From Sphingobacteriaceae bacterium DW12 (GTDB taxonomy: Bacteria; Bacteroidota; Bacteroidia; Sphingobacteriales; Sphingobacteriaceae), in NCBI GenBank assembly GCA_000783305.1, contig JROE01000004.1, forward strand, positions 248,001 to 312,000: a stretch of 64,000 nucleotides of DNA. Direction: 5' to 3'. Below the pieces are notes generated by a model that did not search any database, had not been told where the DNA came from, and was given only the letters and a program-made list of their open reading frames with translations. Position numbers and translations under genes: made by a program. Of this stretch, positions 26,552 through 36,045 are shown piece after piece (the first letter of the stretch is position 1; each line of letters begins with the position of its first letter).

Positions 26552-28942
26552 TTATATCCGGTTTTTGTCCTTTCCAAAGATTAGATTTTTAAGACGTTTA
26601 CGCAAGGAGACCTCTCCCGTATCTCCATAACCATAACCGTATCCGTAGCCATAGCCATACCCCCTTGCAAAGTCCACATCATTTATCACCACCGCCATAT
26701 TCTTAAGCTTCTCTTGTTCATATAATTCTTTCGGTACGTTCAACATACGTTTGTCTAGATAATTAGCTCTAGCAACGTACACCGTAAGGTCGGCACTATC
26801 TGATATCAACAAGGTATCCGTCACCAGGCTGACGGGTGCGGTGTCCACCAGCACATAGTCATAGTGTGCCCTGCTCCATTTGATTACATCTTCAAAATGG
26901 CCGTTCATCAATAGCTCGGCAGGATTAGGCGCCACATAGCCAGAATATATCACGTCAAAATCATACGACCCCGGCTTCTTGATGACGATATTCTCGATTG
27001 GCATATCCGGATTGACCAAGAACTGGGTAATGCCGATATTCGTGTGTTGCAAGTGGGAAAGACCTAAATAGTCCAGTACCTTCGGGCTACGGATGTCCGC
27101 ACCGATTAAGAGTACGCTTTTACCCGACATGGCCAATATCCGAGACAAGTTGGTCGTTACAAAGGATTTTCCCTCACCGGAGGTAGTCGAGGTCACGAAG
27201 ATGACAGACGACTTGTCTTTCCGATTGCCCAGCATAAACGAGATATTGGTCCGCAAAATACGGAAAGCTTCCGCTAAAGAGCTTCTATCATTATCCTTGA
27301 TAATGGGGTCATCAGATTGCGGAATCTCACCCAATATCGGCACGTTGAATTTCTCTTCAATATCTTTTCTTGAATGCAACTTATTATCCAGTAAAAATTT
27401 GATGTACAGCGCACCAAAAGGAATCAAAAAGCCCAAAATCAGTGCTCCCAATAGAATAATGCTCTTTTTTGGAGAAACTGGAATATCCGAGCCATAGGCA
27501 CTGTCTATTATTTTAAGATTTGCAGGCGTAGCCGAGGCCTTTATTTCGTTTTCCTCCCTTTTCTGTAATAAGAACAGGTATAATGTTTCGACAATCTGCT
27601 GCTGCCTAGAGATGTCCTTAAAGCCCCGTTCTTGGTTCGGCAACTGTCCTAATCTTCCTTGTAGCGTGCTCCTCTGTCCTTCTAAAGAAGATACATTGGA
27701 TTGCAACACCTGTCTATAGTTCTGTAAGGATATCTGCAAAGACCTATTGATTTCCTGAATATTTTTGGTCAGGTTTTGTACCACTGGATTATCAGGCGTC
27801 GCAGATTTCAGGAGATCGTCCCGTTCGAGTACCAATTCATTATAGCTCTTCACGGCATTCTGTATGGAGATATCTTGTAATCCGATGTTAGACGGCAGCA
27901 ATTGACTATTCTCGCCCTGCGTGGCATCCTTCATCATATCCGCCAGCTGCAATTGCGTTTTATATTCCAAGAGCTTCTTTTCATTTTCAGACGCATTCTG
28001 CATATACAGCTGTGCTTCAGTCCCCATGTCCACCAGATTGTTATTGTCCTTATAGTCCGCGACCTTCTTGTCTGCCGATGCTAGATCTTGCGCAATGAGA
28101 TCTAATCTGGAACTGATGAACGTAGAAGTAGCCTTCGTGATACGGCTCCTATCATCTGTGACATCTTGATTATACCGATCGATGAGACTATTCAAGATAA
28201 GCTCGGCTTTCGGTCTATTGGCATGATTCAGTGAAAAGTTGACAATATATGACTGTTTTTCTTTATTGGGGGTGACCTGTACACCCAATAGCAAATCGTC
28301 AACGGCTTTTGCTACGGGCAGTGCTGTAATAAGCAGCTCGCCTTCCAGCTTCTTCCCGCCCTGCGGTACGAGCATTATAGGTCCTACCGGTGATTCGATA
28401 CGCTTACCCAGTCCGATATTTTTTAAGGTCCGTTCATCATCGACCAAGTTGTAGCTATTACCGCTTGCTTTGATGGTAAAGATATAGACCGTCGAGTCTT
28501 GTTTGGGATTATTGGATTCCAAAAACACCAATTTAAGGGGTGATTCCCCTTCCAATAGTTCCGACGACTTTACATTCCCTTTGCTATAATATTGGATATT
28601 CAGTCGATTATCCTCCACCACCTTACGCATGATCCTACGTGATTTGATGACGTCTATTTGATCGGATACAAATGCCGGAGTAGTCCCGCCACCGGTCAAC
28701 GACGTCGCCAACTCGCCCAATCCAGCGAGCTCGCCACTAGCCTGTTTTTCGTCCTGGAGCAATACTTTAGCCGTAATGTTGTACACCCGCTCAGCATACC
28801 TCAGGTATAAAAATGCACCGATCAGACAAACGATGACCGACAGGACAAACCACTTCCAATAAAAGACATACTGTTCAAAGAGCTGTTTCAGATTTATTTC
28901 CTGATCTTGGCTATCAGGTTGTATATTGGGCGTATTATTCAT
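26552..28942 (-). CDS. Wzc-like polysaccharide co-polymerase / tyrosine autokinase
   Basis: 796 residues. It has an N-terminal Wzz domain with TM1 near 33-50, a long periplasmic coiled-coil segment, a GNVR-like region and TM2 near 490-510. The cytoplasmic BY-kinase domain has Walker A (TTSGEGKSFVTTNLSRI), Walker A' (VLLIGADIRSPKVLD) and Walker B (YVLVDTAPVSLVTD). The C-terminus carries the tyrosine cluster as six Tyr-Gly repeats (about 762-773), where autophosphorylation occurs in this family, followed by a basic tail. It works in the inner membrane with the outer-membrane Wza partner encoded 18 bp upstream, and is opposed by the CpsB-type phosphatase at 32353. Confidence 0.93.
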   Translation of the reverse strand: MNNTPNIQPDSQDQEINLKQLFEQYVFYWKWFVLSVIVCLIGAFLYLRYAERVYNITAKVLLQDEKQASGELAGLGELATSLTGGGTTPAFVSDQIDVIKSRRIMRKVVEDNRLNIQYYSKGNVKSSELLEGESPLKLVFLESNNPKQDSTVYIFTIKASGNSYNLVDDERTLKNIGLGKRIESPVGPIMLVPQGGKKLEGELLITALPVAKAVDDLLLGVQVTPNKEKQSYIVNFSLNHANRPKAELILNSLIDRYNQDVTDDRSRITKATSTFISSRLDLIAQDLASADKKVADYKDNNNLVDMGTEAQLYMQNASENEKKLLEYKTQLQLADMMKDATQGENSQLLPSNIGLQDISIQNAVKSYNELVLERDDLLKSATPDNPVVQNLTKNIQEINRSLQISLQNYRQVLQSNVSSLEGQRSTLQGRLGQLPNQERGFKDISRQQQIVETLYLFLLQKREENEIKASATPANLKIIDSAYGSDIPVSPKKSIILLGALILGFLIPFGALYIKFLLDNKLHSRKDIEEKFNVPILGEIPQSDDPIIKDNDRSSLAEAFRILRTNISFMLGNRKDKSSVIFVTSTTSGEGKSFVTTNLSRILAMSGKSVLLIGADIRSPKVLDYLGLSHLQHTNIGITQFLVNPDMPIENIVIKKPGSYDFDVIYSGYVAPNPAELLMNGHFEDVIKWSRAHYDYVLVDTAPVSLVTDTLLISDSADLTVYVARANYLDKRMLNVPKELYEQEKLKNMAVVINDVDFARGYGYGYGYGYGYGDTGEVSLRKRLKNLIFGKDKNRI
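26624..26660 (-). repeat. Tandem Tyr-Gly codon repeat in the Wzc-like gene
   Basis: Six consecutive TAY-GGN codon pairs (Tyr-Gly)6. The codons vary (TAT/TAC, GGC/GGA/GGT), so the repeat is kept at protein level rather than being a recent slippage product, although slippage is still possible. Confidence 0.85.
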
Positions 28943-28960
28943 AGAATGCGAAAGAAAAAT

Positions 28961-29755
28961 TTAACGGACAAGAACCGAGATAATCGTGATAATGATACCG
29001 GCTACCGAGATAAAAACAGTACTGTTCTGCGTATATTTAGAGGATTGCACCCGTGCACCATTTGGCTGTACATAGATGACATCATTTTGTGCCAGATAGT
29101 AGACCGGTGAGTTTAAGGCATCCCGCTTCGTGAGGTCTACTCGATATTCACTTTTTTGTCCGTTTTGCTCGCGTACGACCATCACATTCTGCCGCACACC
29201 GTTTATGGTCAAGTCGCCTGCCATTCCTAATGCTTCCAAGATTGTTATGCGATCGTTTTCGACGGTAAATGTACCTGGACGCGCCACTTCCCCCAATACC
29301 GTCACCCTAAAGTTACGGATATTGATATTTACCCCTGGGTCCACGATATACTGTCCCACTCGCGTTCGCAAATCATTGATGGCTTGGGTACGGGTGAGTC
29401 CCGCTAGCTTGACCTTGCCCAATTTCGGAAAGTCTATATATCCATCATTATCGATGGTATAGGTCGGGAGAAAGGGATTGGTATTAGTCAAAGATCCTAC
29501 TTGATAACTATTCACGGCATTAAAGGGTTGGGTTGCTCGGATATCATCCGCAGTAATCGATATGGTCAAGATATCTCCCGCTTGCAATTTTGGCGCATTC
29601 AGCTCATAGGAGGTATTCAACGCGGTAGAGTCCGGTTGAAAATATATCAAATCTTTCCGGTTGGCACACGATGAAAAAAAATACATCCAAGATAGCGCGA
29701 TACACAGTAAGACAATCCCTTTGGGTAGTTTTTTGCTCATAAATTTGTTATTCAT
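28961..29755 (-). CDS. Wza-like polysaccharide export lipoprotein
   Basis: 264 residues. Lipoprotein signal ending WMYFFSSCANR; the fifth-codon downstream Met at 29738-29740 is an alternative start. A Poly_export domain follows (about 55-140: LQAGDILTISITADD, then YTIDNDGYIDFPKLGKVKLA), then one SLBB-type domain (FRVTVLGEVARPGTFTVEND). A C-terminal hydrophobic segment (VFISVAGIIITIISVLV) probably spans a membrane, a known feature of shorter export lipoproteins. It forms the outer-membrane/periplasmic conduit for capsule or exopolysaccharide and is co-transcribed with the kinase gene. Confidence 0.92.
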   Translation of the reverse strand: MNNKFMSKKLPKGIVLLCIALSWMYFFSSCANRKDLIYFQPDSTALNTSYELNAPKLQAGDILTISITADDIRATQPFNAVNSYQVGSLTNTNPFLPTYTIDNDGYIDFPKLGKVKLAGLTRTQAINDLRTRVGQYIVDPGVNINIRNFRVTVLGEVARPGTFTVENDRITILEALGMAGDLTINGVRQNVMVVREQNGQKSEYRVDLTKRDALNSPVYYLAQNDVIYVQPNGARVQSSKYTQNSTVFISVAGIIITIISVLVR

Positions 29756-29998
29756 TTTTACATTAATCCTCCTTCATCGAAGATTTTCCTTTCGTTACAA
29801 GAATCGGTCCAAGTCCAATCAGCAACTAGGCCTATCCGCAAAAATACATTTTTTAGCCTATCAGCGGTAGTAAAAGTTAAAGATAATAACTTAAACCCAC
29901 TTTTATTCTACTTCTTTCCCCTTTCACAGGGGGGCTCCCCCAGCCTACAGCTCTTCCACTATTCTATAATTAAATATCCTCCGAAAGGCTACAAGCCT
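29756..29998. other. Gap upstream of the Wza-like gene
   Basis: Noncoding, A/T-rich in its middle part. TATTTTTG on the minus strand (29839-29846) fits the Bacteroidota -7 box TAnnTTTG and would give an untranslated leader of about 75 bases, but I see no -33 TTG at the normal distance. No terminator hairpin was evident. Confidence 0.35.
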
Positions 29999-31939
29999 CT
30001 ATTCTGTTGTTGAAAATGACTGTTGATTGTCTAAGATTTCGTAGACCGAATTCTTGGAGACAAATTCGGGCACCACTTTTTTCAGCATCCGCACCAGTTC
30101 GATGGGATTGACCTCCTGCCGATCCACTTGCATAATTGCCGTGCAGAGTTTATCCAATATCATCCTTCTGGTGGGTATATCTTCCCGATTGACATTCGCG
30201 ATCATAATCTTGGGATGATGGGTTTTAATCGTATTTTCATTGTCAGCGAGCAATTCCTCATAAATTTTTTCTCCCGGACGTAGGCCCGTAATCTGGATAT
30301 CCATGTCTTCTGGATATCGATATCCTTTCAATCGGATCATCCGCTTTGCCAACTCCATGATTTTGACTGATTTGCCCATATCGAAGACAAATATTTCTCC
30401 ACCTTTGCCCATGACACCGGCCTCCTGTACCAGTTGACAGGCTTCCGGTATGGTCATAAAATAGCGCGTAATATCCGGGTGTGTCAGCGTCAATGGCCCT
30501 CCAGCCTCCATTTGTCGTTCAAACAACGGTATTACCGATCCATTGGAGCCCAGTACATTCCCAAATCGGGTGATGATAAAATTGGTGTCCGACATGTCAT
30601 TACAGCTGTTGACATAGATTTCGGCAGCTCGTTTCGTCGCCCCCATTACATTTGTAGGATTTACCGCTTTATCTGTTGACACCATGACAAATTTTGTAGC
30701 CTTATACTTCATGGCAAGATCCGCCACCGTTTGGGTACCGACCACATTAGTCAAGATGGCCTCATAGGGATTATGCTCCATCAGGGGTACATGCTTATAT
30801 GCTGCTGCATGAAAGACCAGCTGGGGTTTAAACTGATCGAATATGCTTTCCATGAACTTTTTATCACGTACGTTGCCCACGACAAAATGTACCTTGCTTA
30901 TATCCACAGCCTTCAATGTCTGCTGCAAGTCATACAATGCGGATTCGGCTTGGTCCAACAAAATCAATGATTGATAACGCTGTCTAGCAATCTGTCGGGC
31001 CAATTCCGACCCTATAGATCCTGCTGCTCCTGTCACCAAGATTACTTTTCCTTTCATTTCACGCTGCACTGCTGGATTATCCAATTTGATGGTTTCTCGC
31101 CCCAATAAATCCTCGATTTTCAATGCCCGAATCTGTCGCTGCCCACCGGCATTCAACAATGTACTGGCGGGCGGCATGATCTTGATCTCCAACCCCAGGT
31201 TTTCAAATACTTCAGAAACGTGCTGCAACCGTTCCGGATCGTTGTTCTCTACTGCAATAATGACCTGCTCAATATGATGTTCATCGACAAACTGTTGGTC
31301 GATAGCCTCCAAACAATATATTTTGAGCCCCCCGATCCGTTTACCGATGCGCGAGGGCTTATCTTCGACATAGGATACTACCGAGTATTTGACCCGAACA
31401 TCGTCCCGAAGTAGGGACAAGGCCATAAGTCCTGGCCGCGAAGCCCCAAAAATCAATACCGCTACCTGCTTACGCTTACGGAAGAAAAACGCCTCATACA
31501 GCGTCCTGTAAAATATCCGGGCCGCTACCAAGGACACCATCGTGAAGAAAGCATGCATAAACAGGAGTGCATATGACATCCGCAGATAATCACCCGCTAC
31601 TGTACCTTTTTCAAAAAGCGCACGTGTCACTGCCGTAATCACCATTAATATCACCATGGCCGTCCATACAACTTTGAATACTCGAACAGCGTCGCGTATC
31701 CCCGTCTGCCTCACGATGCCTTTATACGTACCGTACCATATAAAACAGAGAAAATACACCGTCAAAATCAAAGGGGCCTTTTTGAACATCATTTCCAGCT
31801 CGAAGCTTCCCCTAAAACTGTTAATAGCAAAATGAGAAAAGAGATAGCATCCACATACGATACAAACATCAATCAGCAACACCACCCATCGTGGATTATC
31901 TCGTCTCAATCTTCTTTTTAAACCAGCAAAATTCAACAT
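29999..31939 (-). CDS. Membrane-bound nucleoside-diphosphate-sugar epimerase/dehydratase (CapD/WbpM/FlaA1 type)
   Basis: 646 residues. Four N-terminal transmembrane helices (first about 17-37) are followed by a CoA-binding-like Rossmann domain (about 145-265). A SDR dehydratase domain comes next: VILVTGAAGSIGSELARQIA (about 300) and STDKAVNPTNVMGATKR (about 420), where Met replaces the usual catalytic Tyr as in WbpM-type UDP-GlcNAc 4,6-dehydratases. The C-terminal LRPGEKIYEELLAD motif is also typical. It makes UDP-4-keto-6-deoxy sugars for surface polysaccharide. It probably belongs with the Wza/Wzc genes although 243 bp separate them. Confidence 0.93.
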   Translation of the reverse strand: MLNFAGLKRRLRRDNPRWVVLLIDVCIVCGCYLFSHFAINSFRGSFELEMMFKKAPLILTVYFLCFIWYGTYKGIVRQTGIRDAVRVFKVVWTAMVILMVITAVTRALFEKGTVAGDYLRMSYALLFMHAFFTMVSLVAARIFYRTLYEAFFFRKRKQVAVLIFGASRPGLMALSLLRDDVRVKYSVVSYVEDKPSRIGKRIGGLKIYCLEAIDQQFVDEHHIEQVIIAVENNDPERLQHVSEVFENLGLEIKIMPPASTLLNAGGQRQIRALKIEDLLGRETIKLDNPAVQREMKGKVILVTGAAGSIGSELARQIARQRYQSLILLDQAESALYDLQQTLKAVDISKVHFVVGNVRDKKFMESIFDQFKPQLVFHAAAYKHVPLMEHNPYEAILTNVVGTQTVADLAMKYKATKFVMVSTDKAVNPTNVMGATKRAAEIYVNSCNDMSDTNFIITRFGNVLGSNGSVIPLFERQMEAGGPLTLTHPDITRYFMTIPEACQLVQEAGVMGKGGEIFVFDMGKSVKIMELAKRMIRLKGYRYPEDMDIQITGLRPGEKIYEELLADNENTIKTHHPKIMIANVNREDIPTRRMILDKLCTAIMQVDRQEVNPIELVRMLKKVVPEFVSKNSVYEILDNQQSFSTTE

Positions 31940-32352
31940 TTCGATTCTCTTCTATAGCTTAGTATGATAATCGCATCTGTACAAGTATTATTCCAAAAAT
32001 GAAACGTCATCCTAAAAATAATTCTGGAAAACTATTTGCTATATAAAAAACTATTCGTAAGACGTCTTGTTTTACATACAGATATTGTATTGTATAATTC
32101 GGCAAGAGACAACATACTTTTTGACTATTAAACAGGATTTTGGGATAGGTTTTACCAAAGAAACGGAAACAATAAGGATTGTATTAATTTTTTTACCTTA
32201 TAATGAAACATAAATTATATGTCACCACTAAGTATCAAGTATTTGATTTATATTTGTAGTGTCCAATATTTATAAATAACAAATAATATTGTAGCATATG
32301 TTAACAAATAGCCGTTACGTAATATAACTGTACAACATTTTTAAAAACGAGC
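31940..32352. other. Divergent A/T-rich regulatory gap
   Basis: 413 bp between the divergent epimerase and phosphatase genes, noticeably A/T-rich. TATATTTG at 32249-32256 matches the -7 box for the phosphatase gene with a leader of about 90 bases, but there is no clear -33 element. Nothing else recognisable. Confidence 0.4.
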
Positions 32353-33144
32353 ATGAATCTACTGTCCAAGCTATTCCGTAAAAAAAAGACACTGCACCAT
32401 CATGATGCCTTAGCATTCTTAGGCATTGACATGCACAACCATCTTCTCCCAGCAATTGATGATGGCAGCAAATCTATTGAGCAATCTATCCAACTTATCG
32501 AAGGCCTACAAGAGCTTGGGCTGCATAAATTTATCTGTACGCCCCATATTATGGATGGCGTATATCCCAATACCAAGCAAACGATTGAAGACGCTTACAA
32601 AAAATTGAAGGCAACACTCACGTCACGAGAATCAAAGGTACAGCTGCACTATGCTGCAGAGCACATGATTGATCAAGGCTTGGATTTACTGGTCGCAGAG
32701 AATAGGCTTTGTGTCATGCCCAATGATTATGTGTTAATAGAGATGTCCTATTTAGCCGAATCCAAATCTCTATTTAGGACAATTATGGATATTCAATCCA
32801 TGGGATACAAACCTATTTTGGCACATCCTGAACGCTATAACTATTATCAGCAAAACTTTAAGATATTCAAGCAGATCAAGGATGCGGGTTGTGCGCTCCA
32901 ACTCAACATACTATCCGTCTCCAGGTACTATGGAAGCAATGTGAAGACGACCGCTTTGACCTTAATCAAATCTGGTTTATATGATTTTGTCGGTACCGAC
33001 ATCCATCATGAGAAGCACCTTGCGGCCATCAAAGAGGTTGCGGCTAGATATCCACTTCAAGATTTATTAAAAACCTGTGTTATTCGTAATCACGAGTTAT
33101 TAACCAATAGCAATCCGAGCAAAGAATTCATTGCGGTCGGTTAA
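32353..33144 (+). CDS. CpsB/YwqE-type tyrosine-protein phosphatase (PHP superfamily)
   Basis: 263 residues. The PHP metal site is seen as DMHNHLLPAIDDGSKS (His28, His30, residues 26-41), FICTPHIMDGVYPN, the Glu of AAEHMI, ILAHPERYNYY and VGTDIHHEKH. These enzymes use a tri-metal centre to remove phosphate from the tyrosine tail of Wzc-type kinases, controlling polymer length and export. It is divergent from the epimerase gene and close to its presumed target kinase. Normal length; cytoplasmic. Confidence 0.93.
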   Translation: MNLLSKLFRKKKTLHHHDALAFLGIDMHNHLLPAIDDGSKSIEQSIQLIEGLQELGLHKFICTPHIMDGVYPNTKQTIEDAYKKLKATLTSRESKVQLHYAAEHMIDQGLDLLVAENRLCVMPNDYVLIEMSYLAESKSLFRTIMDIQSMGYKPILAHPERYNYYQQNFKIFKQIKDAGCALQLNILSVSRYYGSNVKTTALTLIKSGLYDFVGTDIHHEKHLAAIKEVAARYPLQDLLKTCVIRNHELLTNSNPSKEFIAVG

Positions 33145-33165
33145 CCAACAATCGTATCCATATAA

Positions 33166-33200
33166 AAATGGAGGTTCTCGAAATTGTATAATCTCCATTT
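33166..33200. terminator. Possible terminator between the phosphatase and usher-like genes
   Basis: 8-bp inverted repeat (33166-33173 and 33193-33200) with a 19-base loop between convergent genes. The stem is short, so this is tentative. Confidence 0.35.
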
Positions 33201-33231
33201 CTCTATACACAGGAGTCCAGTCCTAGCCTCT

Positions 33232-36042
33232 TTAGTCAAATCGCTTGATATTCATCTTCTTACTCTTCACTTCCAAATTGAACGCAGGCAGGGTAGTTAT
33301 TTTACCAGATGCTACTGTAAACTCCAATTTAGGATTGCTGCAGATTACATCCTCAGGTAGCGAGCTTACATGAAGTGTGATGGTGTATACACCTGTGGGT
33401 AGAAAATAGGAAAAATTACCAAAGTTATCCGTGACTACATTACGCTTGAAATCTTCTTTTTGGATAATTGCCGTGATTCCCGCATATTTCAACTGTATGT
33501 CCTTAGCAATGCTCCCGTTGTAACTATAGGCTACTTTTCCAGTCACACTTCCAGATTGTTGCATCGGTATCATCCGCATATTCTTACGTTGATTCACCAC
33601 CGTTTTTTGCGCATCAAAAAACCATTCCTTTAACGTGCCCCCATCCAAATTATACTCCCCATAGGGCATGGCCGAAAAGATTACTTGTCCATTATTGTCA
33701 CTGATAAATACAATATCGTTAACGCTCGCCAACACCCCTGAGGCAAATTTCTCTCCTTCATCCTTTCTACCATTTCCATTGTCGTCATAAAAATACTGAA
33801 GTATCAACTTCCCTTTTTTATCGGGAGAGATTGCCTTATTCTTAAAATTGATTCGTACACCCAACTCCGCTTGCTTGAGTACCCGCCCACTATAACCCAT
33901 GAAACTATACTGATATACAGAAGTATTCGCATATATTTCCAGTTTTTTAAAAGCTTTGTAATTTACATTGGCATATCCAGATGGGGCAGTATTGAATCCA
34001 AAGTCCTTATAATAATTAATTCCGAGATTAGTGGATAGTCTTCCATCAAAAAAGCTTTTATAGTAATTGGCGTTGATTTGTACTCTTCTAAAATTTATAT
34101 GCTGAAGTTGCGCATTACTATATTCAGAGAGGTAGTAAGCCCCATACTGATACGACCCTTGGACTGATAGGCTTTTAAATCGATAAGAGGCTGCTGCTTT
34201 TCCTTGAAACTTCGGCTTTTCAGTATTTGGATAATAGACCAGTCCATTTTCCAGCAGCAGACTCGCCGAATGATGTCGATTAGATGACCAGATGGTAAAC
34301 TCCTCCAGTGCGCGCAGCGATTTCAACATTGCAGCAAGAGGCATTGATGGGTTTTCGACATTGTACAACATATTGGTCTTCTCCAATTGGCCAATTACGC
34401 CAACCGTAGTCGATATAGCCCCTATATTGGGCAATTGGCCAGCAACCTGTCCCTGCATTTGTGTATTGACCATGTCCAATTCCAGCACATGCGACTTAGG
34501 CTTGTAATGATTGATATAAAAGTTGGTCCACCAACTGCGCTGTGCATTTATTTTTCGATACAGTTGCTGATTAACAGCTATCATGCCCCTTCTATTTCCT
34601 GGAAAATAGGGGCTGCTATAAAAATAATTACCGTTCCATTTCCATTTCTCCCAATCCCCTTGACCACTTACCTCTAGTGCAACTGACGGTTGCAACGCGT
34701 TTCGATTGTCATAGCGACTTGCTCCTCCCCACAATTTGGCGTCATATCGAATATGGCTTCCCACAAATGCCTTATAGGATGTACCTGCTATATGATGCTT
34801 CGCCGCTTCAAAAGGATCGTCTTTAAAGATATACTGTAAAGCAGCCCCCCGTTGACTATTGTTGGCTCCTATACGCCCCTCCGCAAAAACAGTATATCCA
34901 TTTTTAAAAAGAGGTGTTGCGCTGAAAAGATTGAATTCATTATCCACCACACCCACGCTCCATGTATGACTACCGCTATCATCTGTCCATTTACCTTTCA
35001 CGCCTCTGCCGTAGGTACTTACTTCGTACATTTCTGTGATGCTACCCGCCTCCACTTGCATATTCCGGTAGTTATATTGGATTGCAGTACCCGAGCTATA
35101 GAGCTCGGACTGTAGATTCGATTTGTATACATTGCCTCTGATCGCCATACTTCCCGCAGGTAGGTTAAAGGCATGCGCCCCTATCAATTGGTAGGCATAA
35201 TTATGCTCGCCCAACATCCGCATACTTAAACTCAAGGAGTTCTGTTGACCAAAGTTATAATAGCGATCGTTGACAAACAGGTCGGTATAGGAACGCGCAC
35301 TTTTCACCAGCTCGACAGATACCCGGGTGTTGGACAAAAGTTGTTTGTCTCCTTCTGCCAGTGCCGCGACCTGTACTTGAAACTGTGTCTGATCCGACAA
35401 CTGTTTATTGAGCATAAAGGCAAATGTATAGCTTGTATCTTGTTGAGCTTTTACCTTCCCCTTCAATTCAAAGATATGCTGCCCCCCCATATAAGCAGGA
35501 AGCGTAAAGACTAGACTAAATTGGCGCTCGGTATTTCCACCATTCGTCACGACTATGGGTATCTTCACCGAATCCATGGGGTTGGTTACTTGTATAACGG
35601 GTGCCGCCGTCCAAACGCGTAAGTTCACCACCTCCGTGATTTTGACCGAGGTCTCGGTTTGAGCGGTCACTACTCCAGTTTTTACATCGATAAGTTGATA
35701 CACTATTGGATGCTCACCTGCATTCGCCATTTTAGTTGGATACAATTGGATCGGGATAAATTTTGCTTTTCCAGCCAACACCCGGATTGGGATGTTGTCT
35801 TCAGAGAGTGTCCGGAAAGTTCCATTTGCATCCACTTTTATATAGCCTTCAAAATCTGCTGTACCTGAATTTCGAATCTCAGCGGTAGCCATACGAAGTT
35901 TTCCGCTCTGTGCTTCCCTCTCTTTAACCTGTATAGTAACAGCCTGGGATTGCGCAACAGCTTCCGTTAGCATTAGCTGCATGCCCATCAAGAACAACAT
36001 GATGAACCTTAATCCCGAGTGATGATAGCGAAACAAAGTCAA
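33232..36042 (-). CDS. Usher-like outer-membrane beta-barrel protein
   Basis: 936 residues from a TTG start (36040-36042). An ATG 14 codons later would lose the basic n-region of the signal peptide, so I prefer TTG; it begins three bases after the preceding stop. After the signal peptide (cut near AVAQ) come two Ig-like segments (about 32-245). A long stretch of alternating amphipathic, aromatic-rich strands follows (about 255-740), as in an outer-membrane barrel. Next is a Ca-binding-like loop (YDDNGNGRKDEGE, about 752-764) in a SdrD_B-like domain, and last a carboxypeptidase-regulatory-like domain (about 830-920, VTDNFGNFSYFLPTGVYTIT). This layout and its place after chaperone and adhesin-like genes recall fimbrial ushers, but it is not a plain PapC/FimD match; the assignment is inference. 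Confidence 0.55.
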   Translation of the reverse strand: MTLFRYHHSGLRFIMLFLMGMQLMLTEAVAQSQAVTIQVKEREAQSGKLRMATAEIRNSGTADFEGYIKVDANGTFRTLSEDNIPIRVLAGKAKFIPIQLYPTKMANAGEHPIVYQLIDVKTGVVTAQTETSVKITEVVNLRVWTAAPVIQVTNPMDSVKIPIVVTNGGNTERQFSLVFTLPAYMGGQHIFELKGKVKAQQDTSYTFAFMLNKQLSDQTQFQVQVAALAEGDKQLLSNTRVSVELVKSARSYTDLFVNDRYYNFGQQNSLSLSMRMLGEHNYAYQLIGAHAFNLPAGSMAIRGNVYKSNLQSELYSSGTAIQYNYRNMQVEAGSITEMYEVSTYGRGVKGKWTDDSGSHTWSVGVVDNEFNLFSATPLFKNGYTVFAEGRIGANNSQRGAALQYIFKDDPFEAAKHHIAGTSYKAFVGSHIRYDAKLWGGASRYDNRNALQPSVALEVSGQGDWEKWKWNGNYFYSSPYFPGNRRGMIAVNQQLYRKINAQRSWWTNFYINHYKPKSHVLELDMVNTQMQGQVAGQLPNIGAISTTVGVIGQLEKTNMLYNVENPSMPLAAMLKSLRALEEFTIWSSNRHHSASLLLENGLVYYPNTEKPKFQGKAAASYRFKSLSVQGSYQYGAYYLSEYSNAQLQHINFRRVQINANYYKSFFDGRLSTNLGINYYKDFGFNTAPSGYANVNYKAFKKLEIYANTSVYQYSFMGYSGRVLKQAELGVRINFKNKAISPDKKGKLILQYFYDDNGNGRKDEGEKFASGVLASVNDIVFISDNNGQVIFSAMPYGEYNLDGGTLKEWFFDAQKTVVNQRKNMRMIPMQQSGSVTGKVAYSYNGSIAKDIQLKYAGITAIIQKEDFKRNVVTDNFGNFSYFLPTGVYTITLHVSSLPEDVICSNPKLEFTVASGKITTLPAFNLEVKSKKMNIKRFD

Positions 36043-36045
36043 GAC

